Shown here: positions 18,416 to 27,340 of the stretch, piece by piece
Position numbering within the stretch: position 1 is the first letter of the stretch
Layout: every line of letters starts with the position of its first letter
Source: Hyphomicrobiales bacterium
Lineage (GTDB): Bacteria > Pseudomonadota > Alphaproteobacteria > Rhizobiales > Rhizobiaceae
Assembly: GCA_900472625.1 (NCBI GenBank)
Contig: UCIT01000017.1
Location: 217,341-281,340, forward strand
Length of the DNA stretch: 64,000 bases
Direction: 5' to 3'
Translations under genes and position numbers: made by a program
The notes under the pieces: model-generated
Told to the model about the DNA's origin: nothing
Seen by the model: the letters and a program-made list of their open reading frames with translations, nothing else
Database searches by the model: none

Positions 18416-20512
18416 ATGGCGGCAACTGTCCGGCTTCTGGATAACCGTTGGGACGAGACATATGCGGCAGGCCTCGATGAGACCGGAAAGCTGCTCTATC
18501 GCTCCAACCTGCTCGGCGCCGACAAGCGCATCACCAATTACGGCGGCGGCAATACCTCTGCGAAGGTCATGGAGACCGATCCGCTGACCGGCGAAAAGGT
18601 CAAGGTTCTCTGGGTCAAGGGTTCGGGCGGCGACGTCGGCACTATCAAGCTCGACGGCTTCGCGACGCTCTATCAGGACAAGCTGGATTCGCTCAAGGGC
18701 ATCTACAAGGGTGTCGAAGACGAAGACCGCATGGTTGGCTTCCTCCCCCATTGCACCTACAACCTAAACAGCCGCGCTGCCTCGATCGATACGCCGCTGC
18801 ACGGTTTCGTGCCCTTCACCCATGTCGACCACATGCACCCTGATGCGATCATCGCCATCGCCGCTTCCAAGAATTCCAGGGAGCTGACCCAGGAGATCTT
18901 CGGCGCCGACATCGGCTGGCTGCCCTGGCGGCGCCCGGGCTTCCAGCTCGGTCTGGACCTTGAAGCCTTCGTCAAGGCGAACCCGAATTCCAAGGGCGTC
19001 GTCCTCGAGAGCCACGGTCTCTTCACTTGGGCGAACGATGCCAAGGCCTGCTACGAGCTGACGCTCGAGATCATCAACAAGGCCATCGTCTGGTTTGCCG
19101 AGAAGACCGAGGGCAAGACGATCTTCGGGGGCGCTGTCACGCAGAGCCTGCCGGTTGCCGAACGCCGCGCCATCGTCGCCCGCCTGATGCCCGAGATCCG
19201 CGGTCGCATTGGCAAGTCGGAACGCAAACTCGGCCACTTTGACGATCAGGATGCCGTGCTCGAATTCGTCAACTCGAAGCACCTAGCGCCGCTCGGCGCG
19301 CTCGGCACCAGCTGCCCGGACCATTTCCTGCGGACCAAAATCCGCCCGCTGATCGTCGATTTCGACCCGGCGAAGCCTGACGTGGACGCCATCGTTGCCG
19401 GACTCGACAAGGCGCTGGAAGACTACCGCGCCGACTACGCCCGCTACTACAACGACTGCAAGCATGCCAACTCGCCCGCCATGCGCGACGCGAACCCGGT
19501 CATCTTCCTCGTTCCCGGCGTCGGCATGCTGTCTTTTGCCCGTGACAAGGCAACCGCTCGCATCGCCAGCGAGTTCTATGTCAACGCCATCAACGTCATG
19601 CGCGGCGCATCCACAGTTTCCGAGTATCAGGGCCTGCCGGAGCAGGAAGCCTTCGACATCGAATACTGGCTGCTCGAAGAAGCCAAACTGCAGCGCATGC
19701 CGAAGCCGAAGAGCCTGGCCGGCAAGGTTGCGTTCGTCACCGGCGGCGCCGGCGGCATCGGCCGCGCAACCGCTGCCCGCCTGATCGGCGAAGGTGCCTG
19801 CGTGGTTCTGGCCGATATCGACCAGGAAGCGCTCGACGGCACCCAGACCGACTTTGCCAAGCAGTTTGGCGGCGATGCGGTTCGCAGCGTCAAGCTCGAC
19901 GTCACCAAGGAAGACGGCGTGATTTCGTCTTTCGCGGAAGCCTGCGTAGAATTCGGCGGCATCGACATTCTGGTGTCGAACGCCGGCATCGCTTCGTCCG
20001 CGCCGATCGAAACCACCGAGCTTTCGATGTGGAACAAGAACATCGACATCCTCGCGACCGGCTATTTCCTCGTATCGCGCGAGGCGTTCCGTCTGTTCCG
20101 CAAGCAGAACCTCGGCGGCAACGTCGTGTTCGTCGCGTCCAAGAACGGCCTGGCCTCCTCGCCGAACGCGGCTGCGTATTGCACCGCCAAGGCGGCCGAA
20201 ATCCATCTCGCCCGTTGCCTGGCGCTGGAAGGCGCGGAAGCCGGCATCCGCGTCAACACGGTCAATCCGGATGCGGTTCTCCGCGGATCGAAAATCTGGA
20301 ACGGCGAGTGGCGCGAACAGCGTGCGGCGTCTTCGAAGATCGAGATCACCGAGCTCGAGGAGCATTACCGCAAGCGCTCGATGCTGAAGCTCAACGTGTT
20401 CCCCGAAGACATCGCCGAGGCCATCTACTTCCTGGCATCCGATGTGTCGGCCAAATCGACCGGCAACATCATCAACGTCGATGCCGGCAACGCGCAGAGC
20501 TTCCCGCGCTGA
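18416..20512 (+). CDS. rhaD: Bifunctional rhamnulose-1-phosphate aldolase / short-chain dehydrogenase (RhaD)
   Basis: The ATG at 18416 follows GGGAGGAT and begins MAATVRLLDNRWDE. The 698-residue protein has an N-terminal class II aldolase/epimerase domain (about 1-400; NYGGGNTSAK near 45, HVDHMHPDA with metal-binding His, LESHGLFTW) and a C-terminal SDR domain (about 425-698; TGGAGGIGRA, NAGIAS, Y-x-x-x-K in AAYCTAKAAE). The aldolase should split rhamnulose-1-P into dihydroxyacetone phosphate and L-lactaldehyde, and the SDR part should convert the lactaldehyde or a related intermediate. It is transcribed divergently from rhaR. Confidence 0.93.
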   Translation: MAATVRLLDNRWDETYAAGLDETGKLLYRSNLLGADKRITNYGGGNTSAKVMETDPLTGEKVKVLWVKGSGGDVGTIKLDGFATLYQDKLDSLKGIYKGVEDEDRMVGFLPHCTYNLNSRAASIDTPLHGFVPFTHVDHMHPDAIIAIAASKNSRELTQEIFGADIGWLPWRRPGFQLGLDLEAFVKANPNSKGVVLESHGLFTWANDAKACYELTLEIINKAIVWFAEKTEGKTIFGGAVTQSLPVAERRAIVARLMPEIRGRIGKSERKLGHFDDQDAVLEFVNSKHLAPLGALGTSCPDHFLRTKIRPLIVDFDPAKPDVDAIVAGLDKALEDYRADYARYYNDCKHANSPAMRDANPVIFLVPGVGMLSFARDKATARIASEFYVNAINVMRGASTVSEYQGLPEQEAFDIEYWLLEEAKLQRMPKPKSLAGKVAFVTGGAGGIGRATAARLIGEGACVVLADIDQEALDGTQTDFAKQFGGDAVRSVKLDVTKEDGVISSFAEACVEFGGIDILVSNAGIASSAPIETTELSMWNKNIDILATGYFLVSREAFRLFRKQNLGGNVVFVASKNGLASSPNAAAYCTAKAAEIHLARCLALEGAEAGIRVNTVNPDAVLRGSKIWNGEWREQRAASSKIEITELEEHYRKRSMLKLNVFPEDIAEAIYFLASDVSAKSTGNIINVDAGNAQSFPR

Positions 20513-20515
20513 TCC

Positions 20516-20674
20516 CTACCTCCGGAGGATCACCCAGATTGCATGGATGATCCCCGGAACGTAGCCGCACAGCGTAAGCAGAATATTGAGCCAGAACTGC
20601 AGGCCGATACCGACCTGCAGGAATACGCCGACAGGTGGCAGGATGATTGCGAGAAGAATGCGTATGATGTCCAA
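20516..20674 (-). CDS. YqaE/Pmp3 family small membrane protein (UPF0057)
   Basis: On the minus strand, a TTG at 20674 (with GAGG six bases upstream) opens a 52-codon frame ending at TAG 20518-20516. The product reads MDIIRILLAIILPPVGVFLQ, then VGIGLQFWLNILLTLCGYVP, then GIIHAIWVILRR. This is the classical two-helix UPF0057 pattern with the PPVGVF and LLTLCGYVPGIIHA signatures. Members are stress-induced membrane proteins that influence membrane potential or ion balance. It lies antisense in the 246-bp space between rhaD and rhaI, its stop 3 bp from the rhaD stop. The TTG start is inferred from the ribosome-binding site and family length. Confidence 0.88.
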   Translation of the reverse strand: MDIIRILLAIILPPVGVFLQVGIGLQFWLNILLTLCGYVPGIIHAIWVILRR

Positions 20675-20758
20675 GGTCGCCTCGTAACGGATTATATTAT
20701 TTCACGCAGCGAAACGCGGACAGGAGCCGTTTGGTTCAATGCGACAAGGGAGGAATTG
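20675..20758. promoter_or_regulatory. Probable divergent promoter region for rhaI and the YqaE-like gene
   Basis: The 84 bp between the antisense YqaE-like start and rhaI contain the AT-rich stretch ATTATATTATTTC (about 20691-20703), unlike the GC-rich surroundings. This would fit a -10 region for either gene. The strong rhaI ribosome-binding site AAGGGAGGA (20747-20755) follows. No clear -35 or RhaR-type site was seen. Confidence 0.35.
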
Positions 20759-22051
20759 ATGGCAGACACGATAATTGCGCAGGATGTGATCGCGCAGGAA
20801 AACGAAAAGCGCGCAGCCGCGCTCAAATCCGATTACGAAGCGCTCGGCGCCAGCCTGTCGCGTCGCGGTGTCGATATCGAAGCGATCACCCGCCGCGTCT
20901 CCGAATTCTTCGTCGCCGTCCCCTCATGGGGCGTCGGCACCGGTGGTACGCGTTTCGCCCGCTTCCCCGGCACCGGCGAACCGCGCGGCATCTTCGACAA
21001 GCTGGAAGACTGCTCCGTCATCAACGAGTTGACGCGCGCCACGCCGAATGTCTCGCTGCATATTCCGTGGGACAAGACGGATGTGAAGGAACTCAAGGCC
21101 AAGGGGGAACAACTCGGCCTCGGCTTTGACGCGATGAACTCCAACACCTTCTCCGACGCGCCCGGCCAGGCCCATTCCTACAAGTATGGGTCGCTGAGCC
21201 ACACAGACGCCGCCACCCGTGCGCAGGCGGTCGAGCACAACATCGAATGCATCGAGATCGGCAAGGCGATCGGCTCCAAGGCGCTGACGGTCTGGGTCGG
21301 CGATGGCTCGAACTTCCCCGGCCAGAGCAACTTCACCCGCTCCTTCGAACGCTACCTCGCCTCGATGGCCGATATCTACAAGGCGCTGCCCGAGGACTGG
21401 AAGCTCTTCTCCGAGCACAAGATGTACGAGCCGGCCTTCTACTCGACCGTCGTGCAGGACTGGGGCACCAACTACCTGATCGCCCAGACTCTCGGCCCCA
21501 AGGCGCACTGCCTGGTCGATCTCGGCCACCATGCGCCGAACACCAATATCGAGATGATCGTCGCCCGCCTGATCCAGTTCGGCAAGCTCGGCGGCTTCCA
21601 TTTCAACGACTCGAAGTATGGCGACGACGACCTCGACGCCGGCTCGATCGACCCCTATCGCCTGTTCCTCGTGTTCAACGAACTTGTCGAAGCTGAGCAG
21701 CGCGGCGTCAACGACTTCAACCCCGCCCATATGATTGACCAGTCGCACAATGTGACCGACCCGATCGAAAGCCTCATCAACAGCGCCAACGAAATCCGCC
21801 GCGCCTATGCGCAGGCGCTGATCGTCGATCGCAAGGCGCTGTCCGGCTACCAGGATGACAACGACGCGCTGATGGCCACGGAAACGCTGAAGAGGGGCTA
21901 TCGCGCCGACGTCGAGCCGATCCTCGCCGAGGCCCGTCGCCGTGCGGGCGGCGCCATCGACCCGGTCGCGACCTACCGCGCCAGCGGTTACCGCAAGAAG
22001 GTCGCCGGCGAGCGGCCGGCTTCGGTCGGCGGCAGCGGCGGCATCGTCTGA
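20759..22051 (+). CDS. rhaI: L-rhamnose isomerase (RhaI)
   Basis: The start is the ATG at 20759 (MADTIIAQDVIAQEN) behind AAGGGAGGA. The frame is open to 20543 but that part is the shadow of the antisense YqaE-like gene. The 430-residue enzyme has a TIM-barrel sugar isomerase core: FSEHKMYEPAFYSTVVQDWG near residue 215, LVDLGHHAPNTNIE near 255 and GGFHFNDSKYGDDDLDAG near 280, which carry the metal-binding Glu, Asp and His. It converts L-rhamnose to L-rhamnulose. This rhizobial type is distinct from E. coli RhaA. Confidence 0.92.
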   Translation: MADTIIAQDVIAQENEKRAAALKSDYEALGASLSRRGVDIEAITRRVSEFFVAVPSWGVGTGGTRFARFPGTGEPRGIFDKLEDCSVINELTRATPNVSLHIPWDKTDVKELKAKGEQLGLGFDAMNSNTFSDAPGQAHSYKYGSLSHTDAATRAQAVEHNIECIEIGKAIGSKALTVWVGDGSNFPGQSNFTRSFERYLASMADIYKALPEDWKLFSEHKMYEPAFYSTVVQDWGTNYLIAQTLGPKAHCLVDLGHHAPNTNIEMIVARLIQFGKLGGFHFNDSKYGDDDLDAGSIDPYRLFLVFNELVEAEQRGVNDFNPAHMIDQSHNVTDPIESLINSANEIRRAYAQALIVDRKALSGYQDDNDALMATETLKRGYRADVEPILAEARRRAGGAIDPVATYRASGYRKKVAGERPASVGGSGGIV

Positions 22052-22069
22052 CGCTCGGCAAAACTCATC

Positions 22070-22106
22070 GGGCCGCCACCAGATCGGTGGCGGCCCGAAT
22101 TCATTT
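22070..22106 (+). terminator. Rho-independent terminator after rhaI
   Basis: An 11-bp perfect stem, GGGCCGCCACC (22070-22080) and GGTGGCGGCCC (22086-22096) with loop AGATC, is followed by GAATTCATTTC. The T-run is weak but the stem is very stable. The rest of the 302-bp gap to the chemoreceptor gene shows no gene that I can support. Confidence 0.75.
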
Positions 22107-22353
22107 CATACGGCGCCGCGCGTCTCGACATAGAGCGCGTGGCGAGTGGTCGGCTGTGATCACCCACCACCTATTCTGACGCGGTCAGGATTTTTTAATA
22201 ACGAGTGCTTAGGTTGCGTTTGCGATGCCCGGGTATCCGGTCGTCGCTCTGCGCATGATGCGCCCCACCAATTTGACAATATCAATTTTCCGCTTCTGCT
22301 CGATTGCCTAAGTCTCGAGCACGGCTCGTCGTCCTGTGGCTATAAGGTGCGCT

Positions 22354-24288
22354 ATGCTCAAAAATTTGAAGATAAAGACCAAGTTTCTCATCGCCATTGC
22401 GCTGCTTGGCGTGATTTCGCTGTCTGGTTTGACCTATGTCGCCAGTAGGTTCCACGCCGCCAATCAATCCTACACCGGCTTCCTGCAGAACGAGAGCACG
22501 GCGGCAACCCTCGGCGCTCGGGCGGCCGCGGGAATCTGGACATCGACCACCTGGCTGAGCCGCGCTCTCACACAGGAAACCGGTTCGCCGGCATTCGACA
22601 ATATTTCCAAGCGTTTCGGCACCGAGTTCGCCGGTGCCCGCGAACGCCTGTCGCAGACCCCGAACCTCGTCGCGAGCCGCAAGGACGCCATCGCCGAATT
22701 GCTCGTCGGCGCTGACGCGCTGAAGGCGATCGGTGACCAGGCGCTTGCAGCGCACGCTGCCGGAGATGCCGAGGCCGTCAAGAACCTTTCCGCCAAGCTC
22801 GACGAGGCGATCATCGCCTTGTCTCCGAAATTCGGCGCCAACAACAAGGCCATGGCCGATCTTCTCGACAATGGTGGCCGCGAGTTGTCGGCATCCGTGT
22901 CCTCGACCATCTTCAGCTCGATCGTTGGCCTCATTGTCGGCATCTTCGCCGCGATCGCCTTTGCCATGACCATCGCACACAAGGGTATTACAGCACCGAT
23001 GGCAAAGTTGCGCGAGCGTATGGCATCGCTGGCTGCCGGCGAGACCCAGCAGGATATCGATGGTCTCGATCGTCGTGACGAAATCGGCCAGATGGCGACC
23101 GCTGTCGCCGTGTTCCGCAACAACGCCATCGAGCGTCTGCGGATCGAGCAGCAGGCGGAATCGGCACGCTCCATGAGCGAAAGCGAGCGCCTCCAGCGTG
23201 AAGCGGAAAAGGCCGAAGAAGCAGCAAGCCTGCAGACGGCGGTCCAGGCGCTGGGCCACGCGCTCGGCAACCTTGCCGATGGCGACTTGGCCTGCCGGAT
23301 CGACATGCCGTTTACTGGCAACCTCGACACGCTTCGTCAGGATTTCAACGCCGCAGTACTGAAACTGAACGGCGCTCTTCAGGCAGTTGGCGCCAATGCA
23401 AGCGCGATCGGCGCGGGCTCCAGCCAGATCCGCGCATCCGCCGACGACCTGTCGAAGCGGACGGAACAGCAGGCTGCATCCGTCGAGGAAACGGCCGCGG
23501 CCCTCGAAGAGATCACCACGACAGTCAAGGACGCCGCAAAGCGCGCCAATGAGGCGAGCCAGCTCGTTGCCCGCACCCGCGAGGGTGCGGAGAAGTCGGG
23601 CGAGGTCGTCCGCAACGCCGTTAAGGCAATGCATCTCATCGAGCAGTCCTCCAATGAGATCAGCAACATCATCGGCGTCATCGACGACATCGCGTTCCAG
23701 ACCAATCTTCTGGCACTGAATGCCGGCGTCGAAGCGGCCCGCGCCGGTGATGCCGGAAAGGGCTTTGCGGTCGTCGCACAGGAAGTCCGCGAACTCGCGC
23801 AGCGCTCTGCCAAGGCTGCCAAGGAGATCAAGTCGCTGATCACCGCGTCCGGCTCGCAGGTCGAGTCCGGTGTGGCTCTGGTCGGAGAAGCCGGCAAGGC
23901 GCTCGACGCGATCGTCTCGGAAGTCCAGGAGATCAACCGCCACGTCCATGCGATTGCGGAAGCTTCGCGCGAACAGTCGATCGGCCTGCAGGAAATCAAC
24001 ACGGCCGTGAACAGCATGGACCAGGGCACGCAGCAGAATGCCGCCATGGTCGAAGAGACCACGGCCGCCAGCCACAGCCTGGCCAACGAAGCAACGGCGC
24101 TGTCGCATCTGATGTCGCAGTTCAAGCTCGGTGGCGAGGCACCGATCCAGTCCCGCCCGGTGGCCACGAGCGCCCGCGCCAGCCACGCCTCCGTCGCCTC
24201 GCCCGCGCGTCAGTTGGGGCAGAAGCTCGCCAGTGCCTTCCGAGGCAACGCGGCGCTGAAGCAAGAGCCTGAATGGTCTGAATTCTGA
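22354..24288 (+). CDS. Methyl-accepting chemotaxis protein
   Basis: The likely start is the ATG at 22354 ([21 protein letters not shown]), with AAGGTG upstream; a GTG at 22336 is the alternative. The 644-residue chemoreceptor has a first membrane helix (10-30), a periplasmic helical domain (about 35-185), a second membrane helix ([19 protein letters not shown], about 190-212), a HAMP domain (213-265), a second HAMP-like segment ([11 protein letters not shown], about 310) and the signalling hairpin tip [23 protein letters not shown]. The C-terminus EWSEF resembles a CheR/CheB-tethering pentapeptide. The ligand is unknown; the rhaI gene precedes it. Confidence 0.93.
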   Translation: MLKNLKIKTKFLIAIALLGVISLSGLTYVASRFHAANQSYTGFLQNESTAATLGARAAAGIWTSTTWLSRALTQETGSPAFDNISKRFGTEFAGARERLSQTPNLVASRKDAIAELLVGADALKAIGDQALAAHAAGDAEAVKNLSAKLDEAIIALSPKFGANNKAMADLLDNGGRELSASVSSTIFSSIVGLIVGIFAAIAFAMTIAHKGITAPMAKLRERMASLAAGETQQDIDGLDRRDEIGQMATAVAVFRNNAIERLRIEQQAESARSMSESERLQREAEKAEEAASLQTAVQALGHALGNLADGDLACRIDMPFTGNLDTLRQDFNAAVLKLNGALQAVGANASAIGAGSSQIRASADDLSKRTEQQAASVEETAAALEEITTTVKDAAKRANEASQLVARTREGAEKSGEVVRNAVKAMHLIEQSSNEISNIIGVIDDIAFQTNLLALNAGVEAARAGDAGKGFAVVAQEVRELAQRSAKAAKEIKSLITASGSQVESGVALVGEAGKALDAIVSEVQEINRHVHAIAEASREQSIGLQEINTAVNSMDQGTQQNAAMVEETTAASHSLANEATALSHLMSQFKLGGEAPIQSRPVATSARASHASVASPARQLGQKLASAFRGNAALKQEPEWSEF

Positions 24289-24307
24289 TCATTCCAACAG
24301 ACAGGAC

Positions 24308-24333
24308 GGGGTCGCATTCGGCCCCGTTTTTGT
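24308..24333 (+). terminator. Rho-independent terminator of the chemoreceptor gene
   Basis: ACGGGG (24308-24313) pairs with CCCCGT (24324-24329) and is followed directly by TTTTT, 20 bp after the stop codon. Confidence 0.85.
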
Positions 24334-24357
24334 ATTCGCGGGGAGCTGTGGGCAAAC

Positions 24358-24388
24358 CAAAAAAGCCGTCGCTTTGTCAGCGACGGCT
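24358..24388 (-). terminator. Rho-independent terminator of the small CxxC gene
   Basis: AGCCGTCGC (24364-24372) and GCGACGGCT (24380-24388) form a 9-bp stem. On the minus strand it is followed by TTTTTTGG (24364-24357), so it terminates the leftward gene at 24417-24626. Confidence 0.88.
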
Positions 24389-24416
24389 CTTACAGGGGCA
24401 GGGAACGCCCTAGGTA

Positions 24417-24626
24417 TCAGCAGAAGCTGCAGGTCGCAGCCGGATTGCTCTTTATGACGTCAATGAATTTCTTGACCGGGTTGGAACGCTGTTCGCGTTT
24501 CACCGCCGCCGTCTCCAGAAGTCGCTTGAAATCGTCAAGCTTCACGCCGTCGGCGCGCATCACCATGGCGATCAGGGGGTCGCGAAGGGCTTCGGATATC
24601 GTCAGGTCGTCTCTGGTCTTTCTCAT
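24417..24626 (-). CDS. Small conserved-looking protein ending in CxxC, function unknown
   Basis: This 69-residue product is charged and probably helical (SEALRDPLIAMVMRADGVKLDDFKRLLE), with a basic middle and a C-terminal CSFC. The final Cys-x-x-Cys could bind a metal or form a redox disulfide. It has a strong ribosome-binding site (GGAGGA shortly before the ATG) and its own terminator, so it is very likely a real, independently transcribed gene. I do not recognise a named family. It lies between the chemoreceptor and a divergent TetR regulator. Confidence 0.75.
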   Translation of the reverse strand: MRKTRDDLTISEALRDPLIAMVMRADGVKLDDFKRLLETAAVKREQRSNPVKKFIDVIKSNPAATCSFC

Positions 24627-24690
24627 GGCTCAGTCCTCCTTTCGTGGGCGGTCGCCCGTGTTCCACCTTGGCTGCAACGCCCTGTCGGCA

Positions 24691-24756
24691 TTGACTTCCG
24701 CAAAAAGTGGTGTTACCGGTAAGTAACAATGCATTTGTTACCGATCGGTCACACGG
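24691..24756 (+). promoter_or_regulatory. TetR-gene promoter with two palindromic operators
   Basis: A -35-like TTGACT (24691-24696) is followed by the palindrome TTACCGGTAA (24713-24722). A second palindrome, ACCGATCGGT (24740-24749) within TTACCGATCGGTCA, lies seven bases before the start codon. The ACCG...CGGT core is a common TetR-family operator pattern, so autoregulation is likely. The divergent small gene may share control. Confidence 0.55.
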
Positions 24757-25380
24757 ATGTCAAGGACGTTGTCCTCAAAAAAATCAGAAACCTCCACCGC
24801 TCTCATGCCGGCAAACAGCGACGAAAAGATCCCGCCACGGGAACGCATCGTCTCGACCGCCGCGGAGCTTTTTCGTGAGCACGGCATTCGCGGCATCGGC
24901 GTCGATGCCATCGCCGAAGGTGCACTCACCAACAAGATGACGCTCTATCGGCACTTCCGCTCGAAGGACGAACTGGTCTGCGAAACGCTGCGCCGAGCCT
25001 CCGACAAGGCCGAGGCGATCTGGCGTGACCTGGAGGCGGCCCATCCCGACGATGCCCGGGGCCAACTCGTTGCCTGGATCGAGATGCGCACCCAGAGCCT
25101 TTGCGGCGAGCATGTCGGCTGCGACCTTGCCAATGCGGCGATCGAGCTTAAAGGCGAAGGCCATCCGGCCTATGGGGTCATAGAGCGCCATAAGGCAGAG
25201 CAGCGGGACAAGCTGGAAGCGCTCTGTCTTGCCGCCGGCGCGCGTGAACCGCAGCTGCTGGCCGATACACTTACCCTTCTGCTGGAAGGCGCCCGCGTCA
25301 CGCGGCAATCCATGGGCAACGACAACTGTTGCGGCCATTTCTCCAAGGCCTGCAACGCGGCGATTGCCGCGTTCGCCTGA
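24757..25380 (+). CDS. TetR/AcrR family transcriptional regulator
   Basis: The 207-residue protein has a TetR DNA-binding domain at about residues 28-75 (RIVSTAAELFREHGIRGIGVDAIAEGALTNKM, then TLYRHFRSKDEL). The C-terminal part is the variable ligand-binding domain, with several cysteines (SLCGEHVGCDLAN, NDNCCGHFSKACN) that might sense redox state or metal. The ATG at 24757 is used; another at 24805 would give a shorter product. Two palindromes lie immediately upstream. Its targets are not evident: the downstream amidohydrolase starts 173 bp away on the same strand. Confidence 0.88.
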   Translation: MSRTLSSKKSETSTALMPANSDEKIPPRERIVSTAAELFREHGIRGIGVDAIAEGALTNKMTLYRHFRSKDELVCETLRRASDKAEAIWRDLEAAHPDDARGQLVAWIEMRTQSLCGEHVGCDLANAAIELKGEGHPAYGVIERHKAEQRDKLEALCLAAGAREPQLLADTLTLLLEGARVTRQSMGNDNCCGHFSKACNAAIAAFA

Positions 25381-25553
25381 GCACTCAAGCGTCTTCGCGC
25401 AGGCGGAGACGCGCGGTCTTCCCAGCCACCCCGTCCCCGCTGTGAGTGCCGTCATGTCGCGCGGCCCAAGATCAGCCGCAAAACTGGTTTCGGTTGAATT
25501 CGATCGCCGTATCGGCTTAGCTCGGCCTATTGCATGGCAACGATGAGCATCTC

Positions 25554-27248
25554 ATGACGCATACGGCTGACACCATCATCCTCAACGGACGTGTTCTGAC
25601 CCTTGATCCCGATAGTCCGCATGCCGAGGCGGTCGCGTTCGCCGCTGGCAGGATCATAGCGGTAGGGACCAGTGCCGACGTCGAGCCGCTGCGCGGGCCT
25701 CATACCCGGATTATCGATGCCGCCCGCGGCTCCGTCCTGCCGGGCTTTTCCGAAAACCACATGCATCTCTTTTCAGGCGCCGCGGAACTCGACCATCTGC
25801 AGCTCACCGGCGTAAAGGGCCTTGCCGCGCTGACCGAGGCGGTCCGCGCTTACGCTCACACGCGCCAGACGCAGAAGGTGTTGTTTGCGCAGGGCGTCGA
25901 TTACGCCATTCTCGGCCGGGCGCAGACGCTGACCCGCCAGCATCTCGACGCGATCCTGCCCGCCCAGCCGCTGGTTCTTTTCGCGCCGGATCACCACACA
26001 GCCTGGGCCAACACCAGCGCGCTGGAGCTGGTCGGCATACTCGGTGGCGCCAAACTCGGCCCCGGCAACGAGGTCGTCATGGGCCCTGATGGCCTGGCAA
26101 CCGGCGAATTGCGGGAGATGGAAGCATTCAGCCCACTGCAGGCGGCCGGCGGTTTCGATCGTTATCGACTGGGCCTGTCCACCGGCGGCGAGCCGGACCC
26201 TTATCCTGATGCCGCGCAATGGGCGCAGGATATCGCCGTCATGCGACGCGGTCTTGCCTATTGCGCCAGCCACGGCATCACCACCGTCCAGAACATGGAC
26301 GGCAATCTCTATCAACTGCAGCTGCTGTCGGCGATCGAGCAGGAAGATGGCCACCTGCCCTGCCGGGTGCAGGTCCCCTTCCACTTCAAGAATTTCATGT
26401 CGATCGACATGCTTCAAAAAGCATCCGACATGTCTGCGCGTTTCGACAGCGACTGGCTTTCGTCCGGTCTGGTCAAGGTCTTCTACGACGGCGTCATCGA
26501 AAGCGGCACGGCGGTCATGGTCGAGCCCTATGCCGATATGCCAGGCGATCGCGGCGAGGGCCTGTTCACGCCCGAGACCTTCCGGGCAGTGGCCGTGGAG
26601 GCGGACCGGCGCGGTTTGCAGATCGCCGTCCACGCCATCGGCGACGGCGCGGTGCGCGCCGTGCTCGACGGGTACGAAGCAGCGAGAAACGCGAACGGCG
26701 CCCGCGACAGCCGCCACCGGATCGAACATATCGAGGTTGTGCATCCCGACGATATCGGACGTTTTCAGGAGCTTGGCGTTATCGCCTCCATGCAGCCGCC
26801 GCATCCACCCGGCTGCGCTGGCCTGCCGCTGGAACCGACCATCTCGCGCATCGGCCGCGACCGCTGGCCGGTGAGCTATGCCTGGCGGACGTTGAAGAAC
26901 GCCGGCGCCCATATCTGCTTCGCGTCGGACTGGCCGGTGTCGCCGATCGACCCGCTGGTCGGCGTGAAGGCGGCGGTTACCCGCAAGCGCTGGAGCGAGA
27001 CCGACCCCGATCAATCGTTTTCGCTGCCGGAAGCGCTTGCCGCCTATTGCGTCGAAGGCGCCTATGCCGAGTTCAAGGAGGATCGCAAGGGCATGATCAG
27101 GCCGGGCTACGTTGCCGACATCGTCATCCTCGACACCGATATCGAAGCGACCGATCCCGATGCTATCGATACGATCCGACCGACAACGACGATCTGCGGC
27201 GGGCACATTAGTTTTCCGGCCGATAAATATTTTCCACCGGGAGATTAG
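25554..27248 (+). CDS. Amidohydrolase family protein (YtcJ-like)
   Basis: The 564-residue metal-dependent hydrolase has DTIILNGRVLTLDPDSPHAEAVAFAAGRI at its N-terminus, the metal site NHMHLFSGA near residue 70 (H-x-H type), AVHAIGDGAV near 360 with a second conserved His, and CFASDWPVSP near 460 with the catalytic Asp. Such YtcJ-type enzymes hydrolyse amides or imides but their substrates are mostly unknown. I prefer ATG 25554 over the TTG at 25530. It precedes a polyamine-type ABC operon by 92 bp on the same strand and may process the imported compound. Confidence 0.87.
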   Translation: MTHTADTIILNGRVLTLDPDSPHAEAVAFAAGRIIAVGTSADVEPLRGPHTRIIDAARGSVLPGFSENHMHLFSGAAELDHLQLTGVKGLAALTEAVRAYAHTRQTQKVLFAQGVDYAILGRAQTLTRQHLDAILPAQPLVLFAPDHHTAWANTSALELVGILGGAKLGPGNEVVMGPDGLATGELREMEAFSPLQAAGGFDRYRLGLSTGGEPDPYPDAAQWAQDIAVMRRGLAYCASHGITTVQNMDGNLYQLQLLSAIEQEDGHLPCRVQVPFHFKNFMSIDMLQKASDMSARFDSDWLSSGLVKVFYDGVIESGTAVMVEPYADMPGDRGEGLFTPETFRAVAVEADRRGLQIAVHAIGDGAVRAVLDGYEAARNANGARDSRHRIEHIEVVHPDDIGRFQELGVIASMQPPHPPGCAGLPLEPTISRIGRDRWPVSYAWRTLKNAGAHICFASDWPVSPIDPLVGVKAAVTRKRWSETDPDQSFSLPEALAAYCVEGAYAEFKEDRKGMIRPGYVADIVILDTDIEATDPDAIDTIRPTTTICGGHISFPADKYFPPGD

Positions 27249-27340
27249 ATTCGGGTTGTCAACGCACATGGCGTGTGGTCACCTAGCCAAAAGCCGAAAA
27301 GGCGGGAACAGCAGCTTCAGCAACGGTGAGTGGCCCGCAT

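Noticed and set aside
22282..24264. A 660-codon open frame opposite to the chemoreceptor gene
   Set aside because: Its translation is biased in composition and has no family pattern; the plus strand encodes a clear chemoreceptor. It is a shadow of high-GC codon use.
25773..27269. A 498-codon open frame opposite to the amidohydrolase gene
   Set aside because: It is antisense to a clear metal-dependent hydrolase and carries no motif.
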